In this document: piece by piece, positions 1 through 9,100 of the stretch
How the letters are laid out: every line of letters starts with the position of its first letter
Numbering within the stretch: position 1 is the first letter of the stretch
Source: DAOTXN01 sp034435435
GTDB lineage: Bacteria; Chloroflexota; Anaerolineae; S140-20
Length of the DNA: 26,958 nt
Reading direction: 5' to 3'
Assembly: GCA_034435435.1 (NCBI GenBank)
Contig: DAOTXN010000096.1
Span: 1-26,958 of the forward strand
The notes under the pieces: generated by a model
Database searches by the model: none
What the model was told of the DNA's origin: nothing
The model's input: only the letters and a program-made list of their open reading frames with translations
Made by a program: the position numbers and the translations under genes

Positions 1-129
1 CCCCTGTGCAAGTTGTCGTCTCATCTTGACTACGTTGGAGTATTCTGCATCACGACAATCGCGATTTGGCTTGAACAACGATTATGGCGTTTTCTGGAGT
101 GGAAGCAACTCACTATACCGTAATTTCAG
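1..129 (+). repeat. 129-bp terminal inverted repeat, left copy
   Basis: Positions 1-129 are an exact reverse complement of 26830-26958; identity stops at position 130 against 26829. The sequence is AT-richer than most of the window. Read outward (minus strand) it starts CTGAAATTACGGTATAGTGA and could open a frame at 24-22 (MRRQLAQG) that runs off the edge. The HEAT homology to the right starts immediately after the repeat. It may be one end of an insertion sequence present in two inverted copies, or a repeat at which an assembly stopped. Confidence 0.9.
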
Positions 130-545
130 GATCAGGACCCTTGCGCCAAACCTGTCAAAAAATCTTTTACCGGCGATTTTGCATATTGCGCAAGAAATCC
201 CGGAAGCTGAATATAGAGCGGAGGCTTTGATTACCATTGCTCCTTTTCTCGACAAGAGAGAGAAAGTTGATGTTCTAGCTGCAGCACTCCACGCCGTCAT
301 TTCTACTGCAAGTTTAATGCTGCGCGAGCGCATCTTGGCTAACTTGGTGCCTCAACTGGTAGATCTCGAACCTGATAATCTAATGCCTCTTTGGCATCAA
401 GCTCTGACCAGTTCAGCTAGACGCTCTCGAAGAGAGCTGTTCAATGACCTGCAATATTGGACCGGTTATCAAAAAACTCGGTGGTTTAGAAGCGGTTGCT
501 GAATCTGCTGAAGCCGTAATTGAGGTTAGCGAGTGGTGGCCATAG
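130..545 (+). pseudogene. Frameshifted C-terminal HEAT-repeat tail of a STAND/NACHT-type protein
   Basis: The frame open from the left edge encodes helical-repeat sequence from about position 130 (LAPNLSKNLL, LITIAPFLDK, LANLVPQLVD), ending in RRSRRELFNDL. Near 449-458 the reading frame must shift by +1. The other frame then continues with IGPVIKKLGGLEAVAESAEA and ends EWWP-stop at 543-545. This is the usual tail of large HEAT-repeat signalling NTPases in filamentous bacteria (family knowledge). The unshifted frame stops at 502 with an unrelated end. Everything upstream of position 130 belongs to the terminal repeat and does not resemble HEAT sequence, so the 5' part of the gene is lost. The stretch is about 47% GC where I counted, lower than the genes to its right. 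A sequencing error could produce the shift, but the lost 5' end already marks it as a fragment. Confidence 0.7.
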
Positions 546-586
546 ATTTCCCATTGATTGACTGTCTGCCTTGACCCTTTTGCGAG

Positions 587-2299
587 ATGGTAGTTCTTTC
601 TGTCGTCCCTGTCACCCACGCCCTCGGCGGCGAAAAAACTATTACCGAGACCTTCCGCGCTATTCAGGTTGACGCCGCAGCCTACCAATCCGCATACCTG
701 GAATTGGCGCTGGAGCAGGATCTCCTGGCCGGGTTGGTGCAATGGCAACGTGCCTACGAAAGCGCCCTGGTTGGCTGGGCGTTGGAGCGCTGTCGCCAGT
801 TGTTAACTCTCGTCAAGCGCGCGCTACTCAACGCGATGCAACGGGGCGCTGTCCTGCACCTGGAAGGGCGGCTCTGGGAACAATGGGGCGACTGGCCCGC
901 CGCGCGCCGCTGTATGGAACGGGCAGTCGCCATCCAACGCGAGGCCGACTATCCGCGCGGCGAGATGGTAGCGCTGAACGCGCTGGCCAGTCTTTTGAAG
1001 CGTGATGAGACGCGGCACCAGGAAGCGGCCCCACTCTATCAGCGCGCTCTGGAGATTGCCCGGCAGCTTGGGGACGAACAGGCCCAGGCCGGCATTCTGA
1101 ACAATCTGGGACTGGTCCAATACGAGACCGGTGACCTGGCGTCGGCGCGGCCCAACCTGGAGCAAGCGCTCGAACTGGCCCGCAAACAAGAGGATCGGGA
1201 ACGTGAGGGCCGGGCGCGGCACAACCTGGGCTCGCTGGCCTGGTCGCAGGGGCGGTTGGCCGACGCCGAAAGGGATTTTTCCGCTGCGCTGCAGATCTGC
1301 CACGAGCGCTCGGACCGGGTCGGAGAGGCGGAGACGCTGTCGAGCCTGGGCATCACCTGGGAAGCCCAGGGGCGTTGGGAGCAGGCGGCGCGGGCTTATC
1401 GGCAGGCGTTGGAGGTGTTGCAGGAAGTAGGCGACCATCACGGTCAGGCTCAAGTCTTGAACAACCTGGGCAACGTGGCCTGGCTGCAGAACCGGCACGA
1501 CGAGGCCATTCACTATTACGAGAGCGGTCTGACGCTGGCGCGCTCGCTGGGGGACGCGCAACTGGAAGGGAGCTTGCTGGGTGGGTTGGGGGACGTCTAC
1601 CGCTCGCTGGGCCGGACGGCAGAAGCTGAGGAGACCTTGCGCCAGGCCTTGGCCCGCAAAGCAGCGGCCGGTGACCAGCGCAGCCAGTGCATCACCTACC
1701 TGGAGTTGGGCGCGCTGTTGCATCAATCGCAGCGTTTGGAGGAGGCCGAGGCCAGCTACCGGCGGGCGCTGGAATTGGCGGAAGTGACCGGCGACCGGCG
1801 CGTGCCAACGCACACGCACATCAACCTGGCGCGGCTGGCGATGTTGAAGAACCAGGCAGACCGGGCATATACGCACCTGGATCAGGCCGAAACCCTGGCT
1901 CGCGAACTGGATTATCGCGAAGCGCTGGGGGACATTGCCCAGTTGCGGGGTGACATCCTGTTGGCATCAGGCGACGCCGATAGCGCTCAGGTGAGCCGCC
2001 ATTTCAGCGCGGCGCTGGCCTACGCCGCCGATTTTAACCTGCCGCAACTGGAGGCGCGGCTGGGCTATCTGGATGGGCTGTTGCGCGCCATCGCTCGGGA
2101 CGGCGACCTGGAGGGGGCCAGGACGATCTGTGAAAACACCGTGTTTCTGTGGGAGACGGCCGAGTTGAACGCTCATTGGCCCCGGGTCGTCGAGTTTTTC
2201 ACCAAATTGCAGGCCGATCTTGGGTCTACGGACGCAGGTTCGCAATATGAACCAGGAACGACATCTGCTGGAGTATCTGCATCACCGTCTGGCGTATAA
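587..2299 (+). CDS. TPR-repeat protein 1, N-terminus fused to a HEAT-tail remnant
   Basis: 570 residues, mostly tandem tetratricopeptide repeats of the kinesin-light-chain/TPR_12 type (repeated LNNLGLVQYETGDLASA-like units from about residue 90 to 480). TPR arrays form superhelical protein-binding scaffolds; here a sensor or adaptor role is inferred from the NTPases downstream. Residues 38-90 (YLELALEQDLLAGLVQWQRA) match the start of the next three proteins, so they define a shared N-terminal module. Residues 4-27 (LSVVPVTHALGGEKTITETF) instead look like the end of a HEAT-repeat tail, so the ATG at 587 may have been captured from an older gene. It is the only in-frame ATG near the 5' end and has no strong Shine-Dalgarno sequence. 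The last 53 bp overlap the next gene. No catalytic domain, signal peptide or membrane segment is seen. Confidence 0.85.
   Translation: MVVLSVVPVTHALGGEKTITETFRAIQVDAAAYQSAYLELALEQDLLAGLVQWQRAYESALVGWALERCRQLLTLVKRALLNAMQRGAVLHLEGRLWEQWGDWPAARRCMERAVAIQREADYPRGEMVALNALASLLKRDETRHQEAAPLYQRALEIARQLGDEQAQAGILNNLGLVQYETGDLASARPNLEQALELARKQEDREREGRARHNLGSLAWSQGRLADAERDFSAALQICHERSDRVGEAETLSSLGITWEAQGRWEQAARAYRQALEVLQEVGDHHGQAQVLNNLGNVAWLQNRHDEAIHYYESGLTLARSLGDAQLEGSLLGGLGDVYRSLGRTAEAEETLRQALARKAAAGDQRSQCITYLELGALLHQSQRLEEAEASYRRALELAEVTGDRRVPTHTHINLARLAMLKNQADRAYTHLDQAETLARELDYREALGDIAQLRGDILLASGDADSAQVSRHFSAALAYAADFNLPQLEARLGYLDGLLRAIARDGDLEGARTICENTVFLWETAELNAHWPRVVEFFTKLQADLGSTDAGSQYEPGTTSAGVSASPSGV
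596..667 (+). other. Second HEAT-tail remnant inside the 5' end of TPR gene 1
   Basis: Codons 596-667 encode LSVVPVTHALGGEKTITETF followed by RAIQ. This matches the pattern PVI-x-x-LGG-x-E-A that closes the pseudogene just upstream (IGPVIKKLGGLEA at 456-500). Two tails of one protein family therefore lie in tandem within about 200 bp, the second fused in frame to the TPR protein. It marks a recombination scar rather than a functional domain. Confidence 0.55.
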
Positions 2300-3929
2300 C
2301 CCGGCTGCGGGGCTGCGGGACTGGACGCGCGCTTTTGACCAGGCGCTGCGCAACTGGGACAGAGAGCGTTGTCACCTGTTGTTGGCCGAGATGCGGCGCG
2401 GCGACGTCGCGCGCACGCCGCGCGGCCGTGCGCTGGCGCTGCACCGCCACGGGCAATGGCTTCAGCAACAGGCACAGTGGCCCGCAGCGATCCGCCGTTT
2501 CGAGCAAAGCCTGGCCATGTTTCGCCAGTCGGATGATACGCTAGGCGAGACGCAGGCGCTCATCGAGTTGGGCAACGTTTACCAGGCCGTCGGCGATTGG
2601 GAGCAGGCCGCCAGCTACTACCGGCAGGCGCTTGAACCGGTGCGGACGGCCGGCGACCGGCACCAGGAGGCGATCACCCTCAATAATCTGGCGGTCGTGC
2701 TGGGTGACCAGGGACGAATCAGCGAGGCCATTAGCTTCTTTGAACAGAGCCTGAACCTCTTTCGCGAGATCGACGATGAGTTGGGTGTGGGACGGACCCT
2801 CGTCAATTTGGGCAAATTCTCCGAGCAGGTGGGCCGGATCGAAGTGGCCGAGGCTTATCACCGCGAGGCTCTGGAGGCGCTCCGCGCAGCCGCTGACCTG
2901 TCGGGTCAGGTGAACGCGTTGAACGGCCTGGGCAACTTTTACAAGCGGCGGGGCGATCTGGATCGGGCCGTCGAATATTATACCCAAAGCCTGGCGCTGG
3001 CGCAGCAGATCCACGATCTGGGTGGACAGGAGCAGGCCTTGGGCAACCTGGGCACGGTCTATCAGTTGCGTGGCGACCTGGCCGAGGCCGAACGTTGCTA
3101 CCGGGAGGCGATGGCGCTCGCTCAAGCGCAAGAGGACGAAAGCAGCGTGGCCTTGTGGCTGGGCAATCTGGCCCTGGCGCTCAGCCTGCAGGAGCGGGAT
3201 GCCGAGGCTTTACCGTTGATGGAGCGGCAACTGGACATCAACCGACGCCTGGGCGACCGGGCGGGTGAAGCCATTGCCTGGTTGAACATCGGCACCATGC
3301 ACCGTGAGGCCGGACGGCTGGACGACGCGGAGGCAAACTATCAGGAAGGCCTGGGGATCGCGCGAGAGATAGACCATCCCCGCCTGGAAGCGCGCCTCAC
3401 CAGTGCGCTGGGCTCCGTGCGAAGCGAACAGGCGCGTTTCGACGAGGCCGAGACCCTGTTTCAAAAGGCGCTGAGTTTACATCAAGCGCAGCAGAACCGT
3501 CAGGGCCAGGTCGGCGCGCTTTACAAGCTGGCCGGGTTGTATTATGAGCGGGGAGCCTGGTCCCAGGCGCGCGTCACGGCCGAGGAGGCCTGGCAGGCCG
3601 CTCAGGGGTTCGCCAGTGACCGCTGGCAGGCCCAGGTGCTGTGGCTGTTGGGGGAGATCGCTCTGGAACAAGGGGATGACGTGGGTGTTGTGCACCTGGC
3701 AGAGGCGGCCTTGCGGGCGCAACGGAACGGGTATCAATCTCGTTATCGCAGCAGTGTGCATTCGATCCTGGAGCGTGTTGCCACACACAGCGAAGCCGGG
3801 GACGTGGAACGGGCCTCCGCGCTGTGCCGGTTGGCGCTGGCGGTTTGGAAACAAAGTGATGCGGCGGGGTTGATGGAGGAGGCTATAGAGGCGCTGGAGC
3901 GGAGCATGGTATCGTTACAGAGCGGTTAG
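2247..3929 (+). CDS. TPR-repeat protein 2
   Basis: 560 residues from ATG 2247. A TTG at 2220 would add nine residues, but MNQERHLLEYLHHRLAYNPA aligns with the starts of the neighbouring paralogues, so 2247 is preferred. The N-terminal module (LLEYLHHRL, GLRDWTRAFDQAL) is followed by about ten TPR units (LNNLAVVLGDQGRISEAISF, LGNLGTVYQLRGDLAEAERC) covering most of the chain. No enzymatic motif, signal peptide or membrane segment is visible. It overlaps TPR gene 1 by 53 bp in a different frame, which suggests translational coupling within one operon. The likely role is a protein-interaction scaffold serving the NTPases downstream; this rests on context only. Confidence 0.88.
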   Translation: MNQERHLLEYLHHRLAYNPAAGLRDWTRAFDQALRNWDRERCHLLLAEMRRGDVARTPRGRALALHRHGQWLQQQAQWPAAIRRFEQSLAMFRQSDDTLGETQALIELGNVYQAVGDWEQAASYYRQALEPVRTAGDRHQEAITLNNLAVVLGDQGRISEAISFFEQSLNLFREIDDELGVGRTLVNLGKFSEQVGRIEVAEAYHREALEALRAAADLSGQVNALNGLGNFYKRRGDLDRAVEYYTQSLALAQQIHDLGGQEQALGNLGTVYQLRGDLAEAERCYREAMALAQAQEDESSVALWLGNLALALSLQERDAEALPLMERQLDINRRLGDRAGEAIAWLNIGTMHREAGRLDDAEANYQEGLGIAREIDHPRLEARLTSALGSVRSEQARFDEAETLFQKALSLHQAQQNRQGQVGALYKLAGLYYERGAWSQARVTAEEAWQAAQGFASDRWQAQVLWLLGEIALEQGDDVGVVHLAEAALRAQRNGYQSRYRSSVHSILERVATHSEAGDVERASALCRLALAVWKQSDAAGLMEEAIEALERSMVSLQSG

Positions 3930-3943
3930 AGGGATTCCTCAAG

Positions 3944-5035
3944 GTGACGACAAACAGCGACTATCTGGTTGAGCTTTTGCACCAGGCTTTGGATCAGGAC
4001 CTGGAAGGTGGGCTGCAGGCGTGGTCCACGGTGTTCGACCAGCTTTTGGAGGGGCGGCAAATCGCTGATTGCCAGCGGCTGCTGCGAGAGGTCAAACGCC
4101 TGGGGGCATCTCAGGAATTTGGGCCAGCCACGCTGGTTCTAGTCCGGGCGGCGGAAGGTATGATCGAGGCTCTACTGGGCCATTGGGACCGGGCGGCGGC
4201 GTGCTATCAACAGGCCCTGGTAGCGATTCGGCAGATCGGAGACCGCAACAGTGAGGCCTGGTTGTCCTCCAATCTGGGCAACATTTGTTATCTGGCGGGC
4301 CGTTTATCCGCAGCCCTGGAAAGCTATCACCAGGCTCTGGACCTGTACCGGGAACTGGGCCACGAGCAGGGCGAGGCTTTGACGCTCTCCAATCTGGGCA
4401 GCGTGTACCGGGACAGTGACGACTTGAATGAGGCCCGGGCTTGTTATGAGCGGGCGCTGGACTTGCTGCGTCAGGGAGAACAACGCGACGTGGAGGCGGT
4501 CACACTGACGAACCTGGGGAGTGTGTTGCAGTTGCAGGGGGAATGGTCTGAAGCCGAGGTGGCTTACCACAAGGCGCTCAACCTGTTCATCGAATTGTCC
4601 GACTTGCATCGGCAGGTGCAGGTGATGGGGAATCTGGGCACGCTTTATCTCGACGCTGGTCGAACGGAGGAGGCGTTGGATTGTTTGTTGCAGGACCTTG
4701 AGTTGACCCAACAACTGGAGGATCACATCAGCCAGGCGCAAACATTGAACAACCTGGCCATTGCTTACCGTCGCCTGGGTCGTCTGGAGGAGGCGGTTCA
4801 GTGCTACGAGAATAGTCTGACGCTCAAGCGGGAGGTGGGTGATCGGCGGGGCGAGTTGACGACGTTGATCAATCTGTGTTACGTGGATCGGGAGCGGGGT
4901 GATTGGCAGACGGCACGCCGTCATCTGGAGGAGAGCCAGGCGCTGGCGCAAGAGTTGGAGGACGGCGAGCGATTGGCTCAGATTGAGAGGTTGAGAGCAG
5001 ATTTCTTTCAACAACGCCATCCACCCGCAGGATGA
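3944..5035 (+). CDS. TPR-repeat protein 3
   Basis: 363 residues starting at GTG 3944, preceded by AGAGGGA about ten bases upstream. The N-terminus (YLVELLHQALDQDLEGGLQA) is the shared module of this paralogue family, then about six TPR units follow (LSNLGNICYLAGRLSAALES, LNNLAIAYRRLGRLEEAVQC). It is much shorter than proteins 1 and 2, having fewer repeats rather than a broken end. It follows TPR gene 2 after 14 bp and is probably co-transcribed. It is mostly helical and soluble with no catalytic domain. The ligand cannot be read from sequence. Confidence 0.88.
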   Translation: MTTNSDYLVELLHQALDQDLEGGLQAWSTVFDQLLEGRQIADCQRLLREVKRLGASQEFGPATLVLVRAAEGMIEALLGHWDRAAACYQQALVAIRQIGDRNSEAWLSSNLGNICYLAGRLSAALESYHQALDLYRELGHEQGEALTLSNLGSVYRDSDDLNEARACYERALDLLRQGEQRDVEAVTLTNLGSVLQLQGEWSEAEVAYHKALNLFIELSDLHRQVQVMGNLGTLYLDAGRTEEALDCLLQDLELTQQLEDHISQAQTLNNLAIAYRRLGRLEEAVQCYENSLTLKREVGDRRGELTTLINLCYVDRERGDWQTARRHLEESQALAQELEDGERLAQIERLRADFFQQRHPPAG

Positions 5036-5058
5036 CGGTTGAAAAGTAGAGGCCTGAG

Positions 5059-6153
5059 GTGAAACCCATCAGCAGTGATTTGACCTATTTGATGGAGTAC
5101 GTCCATCTTGAAATTCAAGCTGAACCAATCCAAGGGCTCCGTACTTGGAGCAATCGCTTCACACGATTTCGCGGTGAAGGTCGTTATGATCTCTGCCAGT
5201 GGTTACTCCAAGGTATCAAAAAGTACGAATTGCCCCCTTATGGCTTGGGAATTGTACGTTATGGCGAGGGATGGTTGTACGACCGGATGGGATATTGGCG
5301 GGAGGCCATCGCAGCCTATGAGGCTAGTCTGGAAGCTTTCCACACTGCCGGGATGACCGGGCTTGACGTGACGCTGTGGAACAACATAGGGTCCTTGTAT
5401 CAGGATCAAGGTCGCTGGACTGAAGCAGAGGAGGCTTACCAACAGGCTCTGGCGATTACGACAGAACAAAAAGACCGGCTTGGGCGTGCGCAAGTGCTCA
5501 ACAATCTCGGTGGGCTCTACCAATTGCAGAACAAAATTGAAGGAGCTGTGCAGTGCCTTGAAGAAGCAGTCGTCGTTCTTGGGGAAGCTGGCGATGTGCA
5601 GAATGCTGCAGCAGCCCAAGTGGGCCTGGGGATGGTTTATCGAGACCAGAGCCGTTCCCAAGAGGCGCTGGACGCTTTTCTCAAGGCGCTATCAGAGTTC
5701 CAACAGGTGAACAGTCTGCACGGAATTGCTTCTACTCTGGGCAGTATCGCTCTGCTCTATCAGCTCCACAAAAGGTACACCGAAGCAAGAATGCAGTATG
5801 AGCAGGCTTTGACTTGTTTTGTCGAGCTGGGGGATCAGGCAGGGATCACCAAAACCCTGACCAATCTGGGACTCGTTTATCAGGAAGAAGAAAAGTGGGA
5901 ACAAGCCCAAGATTTTTTTGAACAAGCGCTGACCGGATACCAAGAATTAGGAGATGCCCACGGGGAGGCGATAGTCTTGGTCAATCTCGCGCGGCTGCAC
6001 ACCCAAACAGGAGATCCGTCACGCGCCCAGTTGTTTGCATCAAAGGCCCGAGCTTTGTCGGAGGAGATGGGTTTCGACGATCAATTGACCCGCCTGGAAG
6101 GACTATGGGGCGAAAGCGTTGAAAACCCAGCGAGAGAAAAGGTCACGGATTAG
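5059..6153 (+). CDS. TPR-repeat protein 4
   Basis: 364 residues from GTG 5059, with purine-rich AGAGGCCTGAGG just upstream. The N-terminus (YLMEYVHLEIQAEPIQGLRT) matches the shared module of proteins 1-3, followed by about six TPR units (WNNIGSLYQDQGRWTEAEEA, LTNLGLVYQEEEKWEQAQDF). By eye its base composition is less GC-rich than TPR genes 1-3, so this copy may have diverged for longer or been acquired separately. Only two bases separate its stop from the ATG of the large NTPase gene, so the two are likely translationally coupled. No enzymatic motif is seen. Confidence 0.88.
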   Translation: MKPISSDLTYLMEYVHLEIQAEPIQGLRTWSNRFTRFRGEGRYDLCQWLLQGIKKYELPPYGLGIVRYGEGWLYDRMGYWREAIAAYEASLEAFHTAGMTGLDVTLWNNIGSLYQDQGRWTEAEEAYQQALAITTEQKDRLGRAQVLNNLGGLYQLQNKIEGAVQCLEEAVVVLGEAGDVQNAAAAQVGLGMVYRDQSRSQEALDAFLKALSEFQQVNSLHGIASTLGSIALLYQLHKRYTEARMQYEQALTCFVELGDQAGITKTLTNLGLVYQEEEKWEQAQDFFEQALTGYQELGDAHGEAIVLVNLARLHTQTGDPSRAQLFASKARALSEEMGFDDQLTRLEGLWGESVENPAREKVTD

Positions 6154-6155
6154 AG

Positions 6156-9100
6156 ATGGGCGAACAAGAGAACGAAAATGCAAAATACCACGTCGAGATC
6201 AATAAAGCGTATGGGCCTGTGACGGGAGACTATGCCCACGTCGAGCAGCACTTTCATGTCGAGCAACCACTACCGCTCCCTATTTCACGCGATGAATTGC
6301 TGATCGCCATTCGCCAAGCCGGCGCCGAGTTGCGCACCTACCCCAATGAAGTTGCCTGCATCCACATTGATCGCGTGGAAGTAGACGAGATCGTGGAATG
6401 GGCGCTGAATGCTGAACCCAAACAGCGCCTGGGGATGGTGCTCGATCAAGCCGGCGGCGGCAAAACCGTGGTGATGCGCGACGTTCTAGAGCGCCTGGAA
6501 GACACTGTGCCTGTTCTGGCGATCAAAGCCGATTGGCTCTCAGGCGTCAAGACCTCTGGTGATCTGGCCGAGCGACTGGGACTACCGGCAACCGTAGAGG
6601 AGTGTGCGCGTTCCCTGGCGACTGAAGGGCTATTCGTCGTCTTGTTGGACCAATTGGACGCGCTGTCGCTGGCCCTTTCACGCGACCAGGCGACGCTCGA
6701 CGTGATGTTGACCACCCTGGCTCGCCTGCGTGACTTGGAGGGCATGCGCATCGTCGCTTCGTGCCGCACGTTTGACTTGAATCACGATCTACGCCTGTCC
6801 ACGGTTCAAGTGGACCGCAAGTTCCGGCTGCAGCCGTTGACCGAGGAACAGGTCAACGGCGTGTTGCGGGCCCTTGGCGTAGACCCTACTCGTCTGTTGC
6901 CAGGGCATCGCGAGCTGCTCACCGTGCCACTGCATCTGGAGGTCTACGCCCGCGTTGTAGTTGGTGACGCGCTTGTACAATTGCCTGAAAGCTTTCGAAC
7001 CCTGCAAGAGCTGTACGAGGCGCTGTGGCGGAAGCGCATCGAGGTAGTCCTGCCCGATACACCGGCTCCAAAAGAGCGTGTCACTGCGGTCTACAGGTTG
7101 GTGGATGCGATGCAGAGCAGGCGCCAGTTGGCTGCACCCGAGGCGGTGCTCGATGAATGTCCTGAGGCCGCCAAATACCTGGAGAGGGTAGGGTTCATCC
7201 GGCGAGAAGGGAGCAACTGGCTCTTTTTCCACCAGACGCTGTTCGATTATTGTTATGCCCGGCGTTTCGTGGCCCAGGGAAGGTCCCTGAGCCAGGAAAT
7301 CCTGGGCGGTCCTCAGGGGCTCTTTGAACGCTCGCAGATGGTGCAGGTGCTGGCCTACCTGCGGGGCGCTGACGAGAAGGCGTATCGCCGAGAGTTGACC
7401 GATCTTCTTTTTGCCGATGGTTTGCGCGTGCATCTGCGCTTGCTACTCATCGGATGGTTTGGCTCGCTGCCCAACCCCACGGCCGATGAACTACGAATTG
7501 CCCGCCGACTGATACAGGATGCCGACGGTCAGGTTCGCTTTTTGCGGGCTGCTGGTGGCAGCGAGGACTGGTTTGATTTGCTCAATGACGATGTGTTGCC
7601 AACCTTGCTGCGCACAGACGATGACAGACTCTTTGACGTCCTTATCCGATACCTGGGCACGCTCATCCAACGCCGCACCGACGCGGTCCTGGCCCACCTG
7701 CGTCCCCACCTGGGCGCAAGCGAGGCGTGGGATGCCCGTATCGCCTTTTGCCTGTCCCAACTGGAGGACTGGCAGAGCGACGAAGCTCTGGACATGTTAT
7801 GCGATCTGCTCAGTCGAGGTCGCGCGACGAACTGGGAACGGTTCTGCTTACACAACATAGCGAAATCGTCGAACCTGGCGACCGGTTGTCGGGCGTTGCG
7901 AGCTTACCTGGACCACTGTCTGGATGACTTGTTGGCGCAAGAACAAGCGGAGCGCCAGGACGCCGAGGCCGATCCCACTGCCGCCTATCGGACGGATTTG
8001 CCCAGTCGCTTCGGGTGGGATCATGAGTTGCTCGGCGATTATGCTATTGATGAAATAATGAAAGGGGCGGCTCAAGTCTGTCCTCAAGCGGTGATTGAAC
8101 ACTTGCTACTCTGGTTCGTGCGAGCGGCAATGACCTTGACCGAGCCAGCCGGAAGTGATGAAGACTATCCATCAGACTCTCTCTTTTCCTGGGGCTGGGT
8201 CGGCGCTTCTGTATCGAAAGCTGCCGTGTTTGCCCTGCGTATGGTAGAGGCCCTACAAAACCTGGCCAAAACTGAGCCAGTGAGCTTCCGGGCACTTGCT
8301 GCCCAGCTGGCTAATGTGGAATCTTTGGCCATTCAGCGCGTTTTAGCTCGGGCTTTTCTGGCCGGTGCGAAAACCTATGCCAGCGATATTTTTGACTACT
8401 TGACAGCCGACAAGCGCAGGCTAAACCTGGGTGACCTGGAGGACTCACATTACGACTCGTATCGGCTTTACCGCGCTGTCTTCCGCCACTTGGATGCGGA
8501 GCGCCGGGCTGTCTTGGAGCAGTTGATCCTTGATCTGCAACCGAAATGGGAGCGACGTGGCCTGGGGCGTCGTGGTATCACCCAACTGCATTTTCTCAAG
8601 AGCGTTGATCTGCCGGACCTGTTGAGTGAAAAAGCTCAGCGGAGGTTACAAGAACTGGAACACAAGTTCCCCGGCTTTGAGTTGCAGCCTCCTCGAGGTA
8701 TCGAGGTTGGAGCAGTAGGGTCACCCATTGAAGATAGTGCCCAGAGCAAGATGTCCGACGAGGCCTGGTTAGGTGCGATGCGCAAGTACGATGATTCCAC
8801 AGCCTGGGGCGCTCCCCGGGAAGAAGTGCTCAAAGGAGGCGTGATTGAGCTCTCGCGCGCCTTTACCGAGCAAGTCAAAAAGGACCCGAAGCGCTTTTAC
8901 CGTCTGGCCCAACGCTTCGATGAAACTATCTCACTTTATTACGTCGGGGCAGCCATCTCTGGCCTGGCCGGTTCCGACGCGCCTGCTGAGTGGCTGTTTG
9001 ATCTGGTCCGCCAATTTGCACCTCGCATCGAGGGAGAAACGCGACGAGGTGTTTGTTGGGCATTGGAAAAACGAGCTGAGGCGGGTGTGCCGGACGATCT

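Noticed and set aside
824..1876. Long minus-strand open frame of 350 codons opposite TPR gene 1, with similar ones at 2541-3131 and 4304-5020
   Set aside because: These mirror GC-rich TPR coding sequence, have no ribosome binding site or recognisable family, and the plus-strand frames are clearly real.
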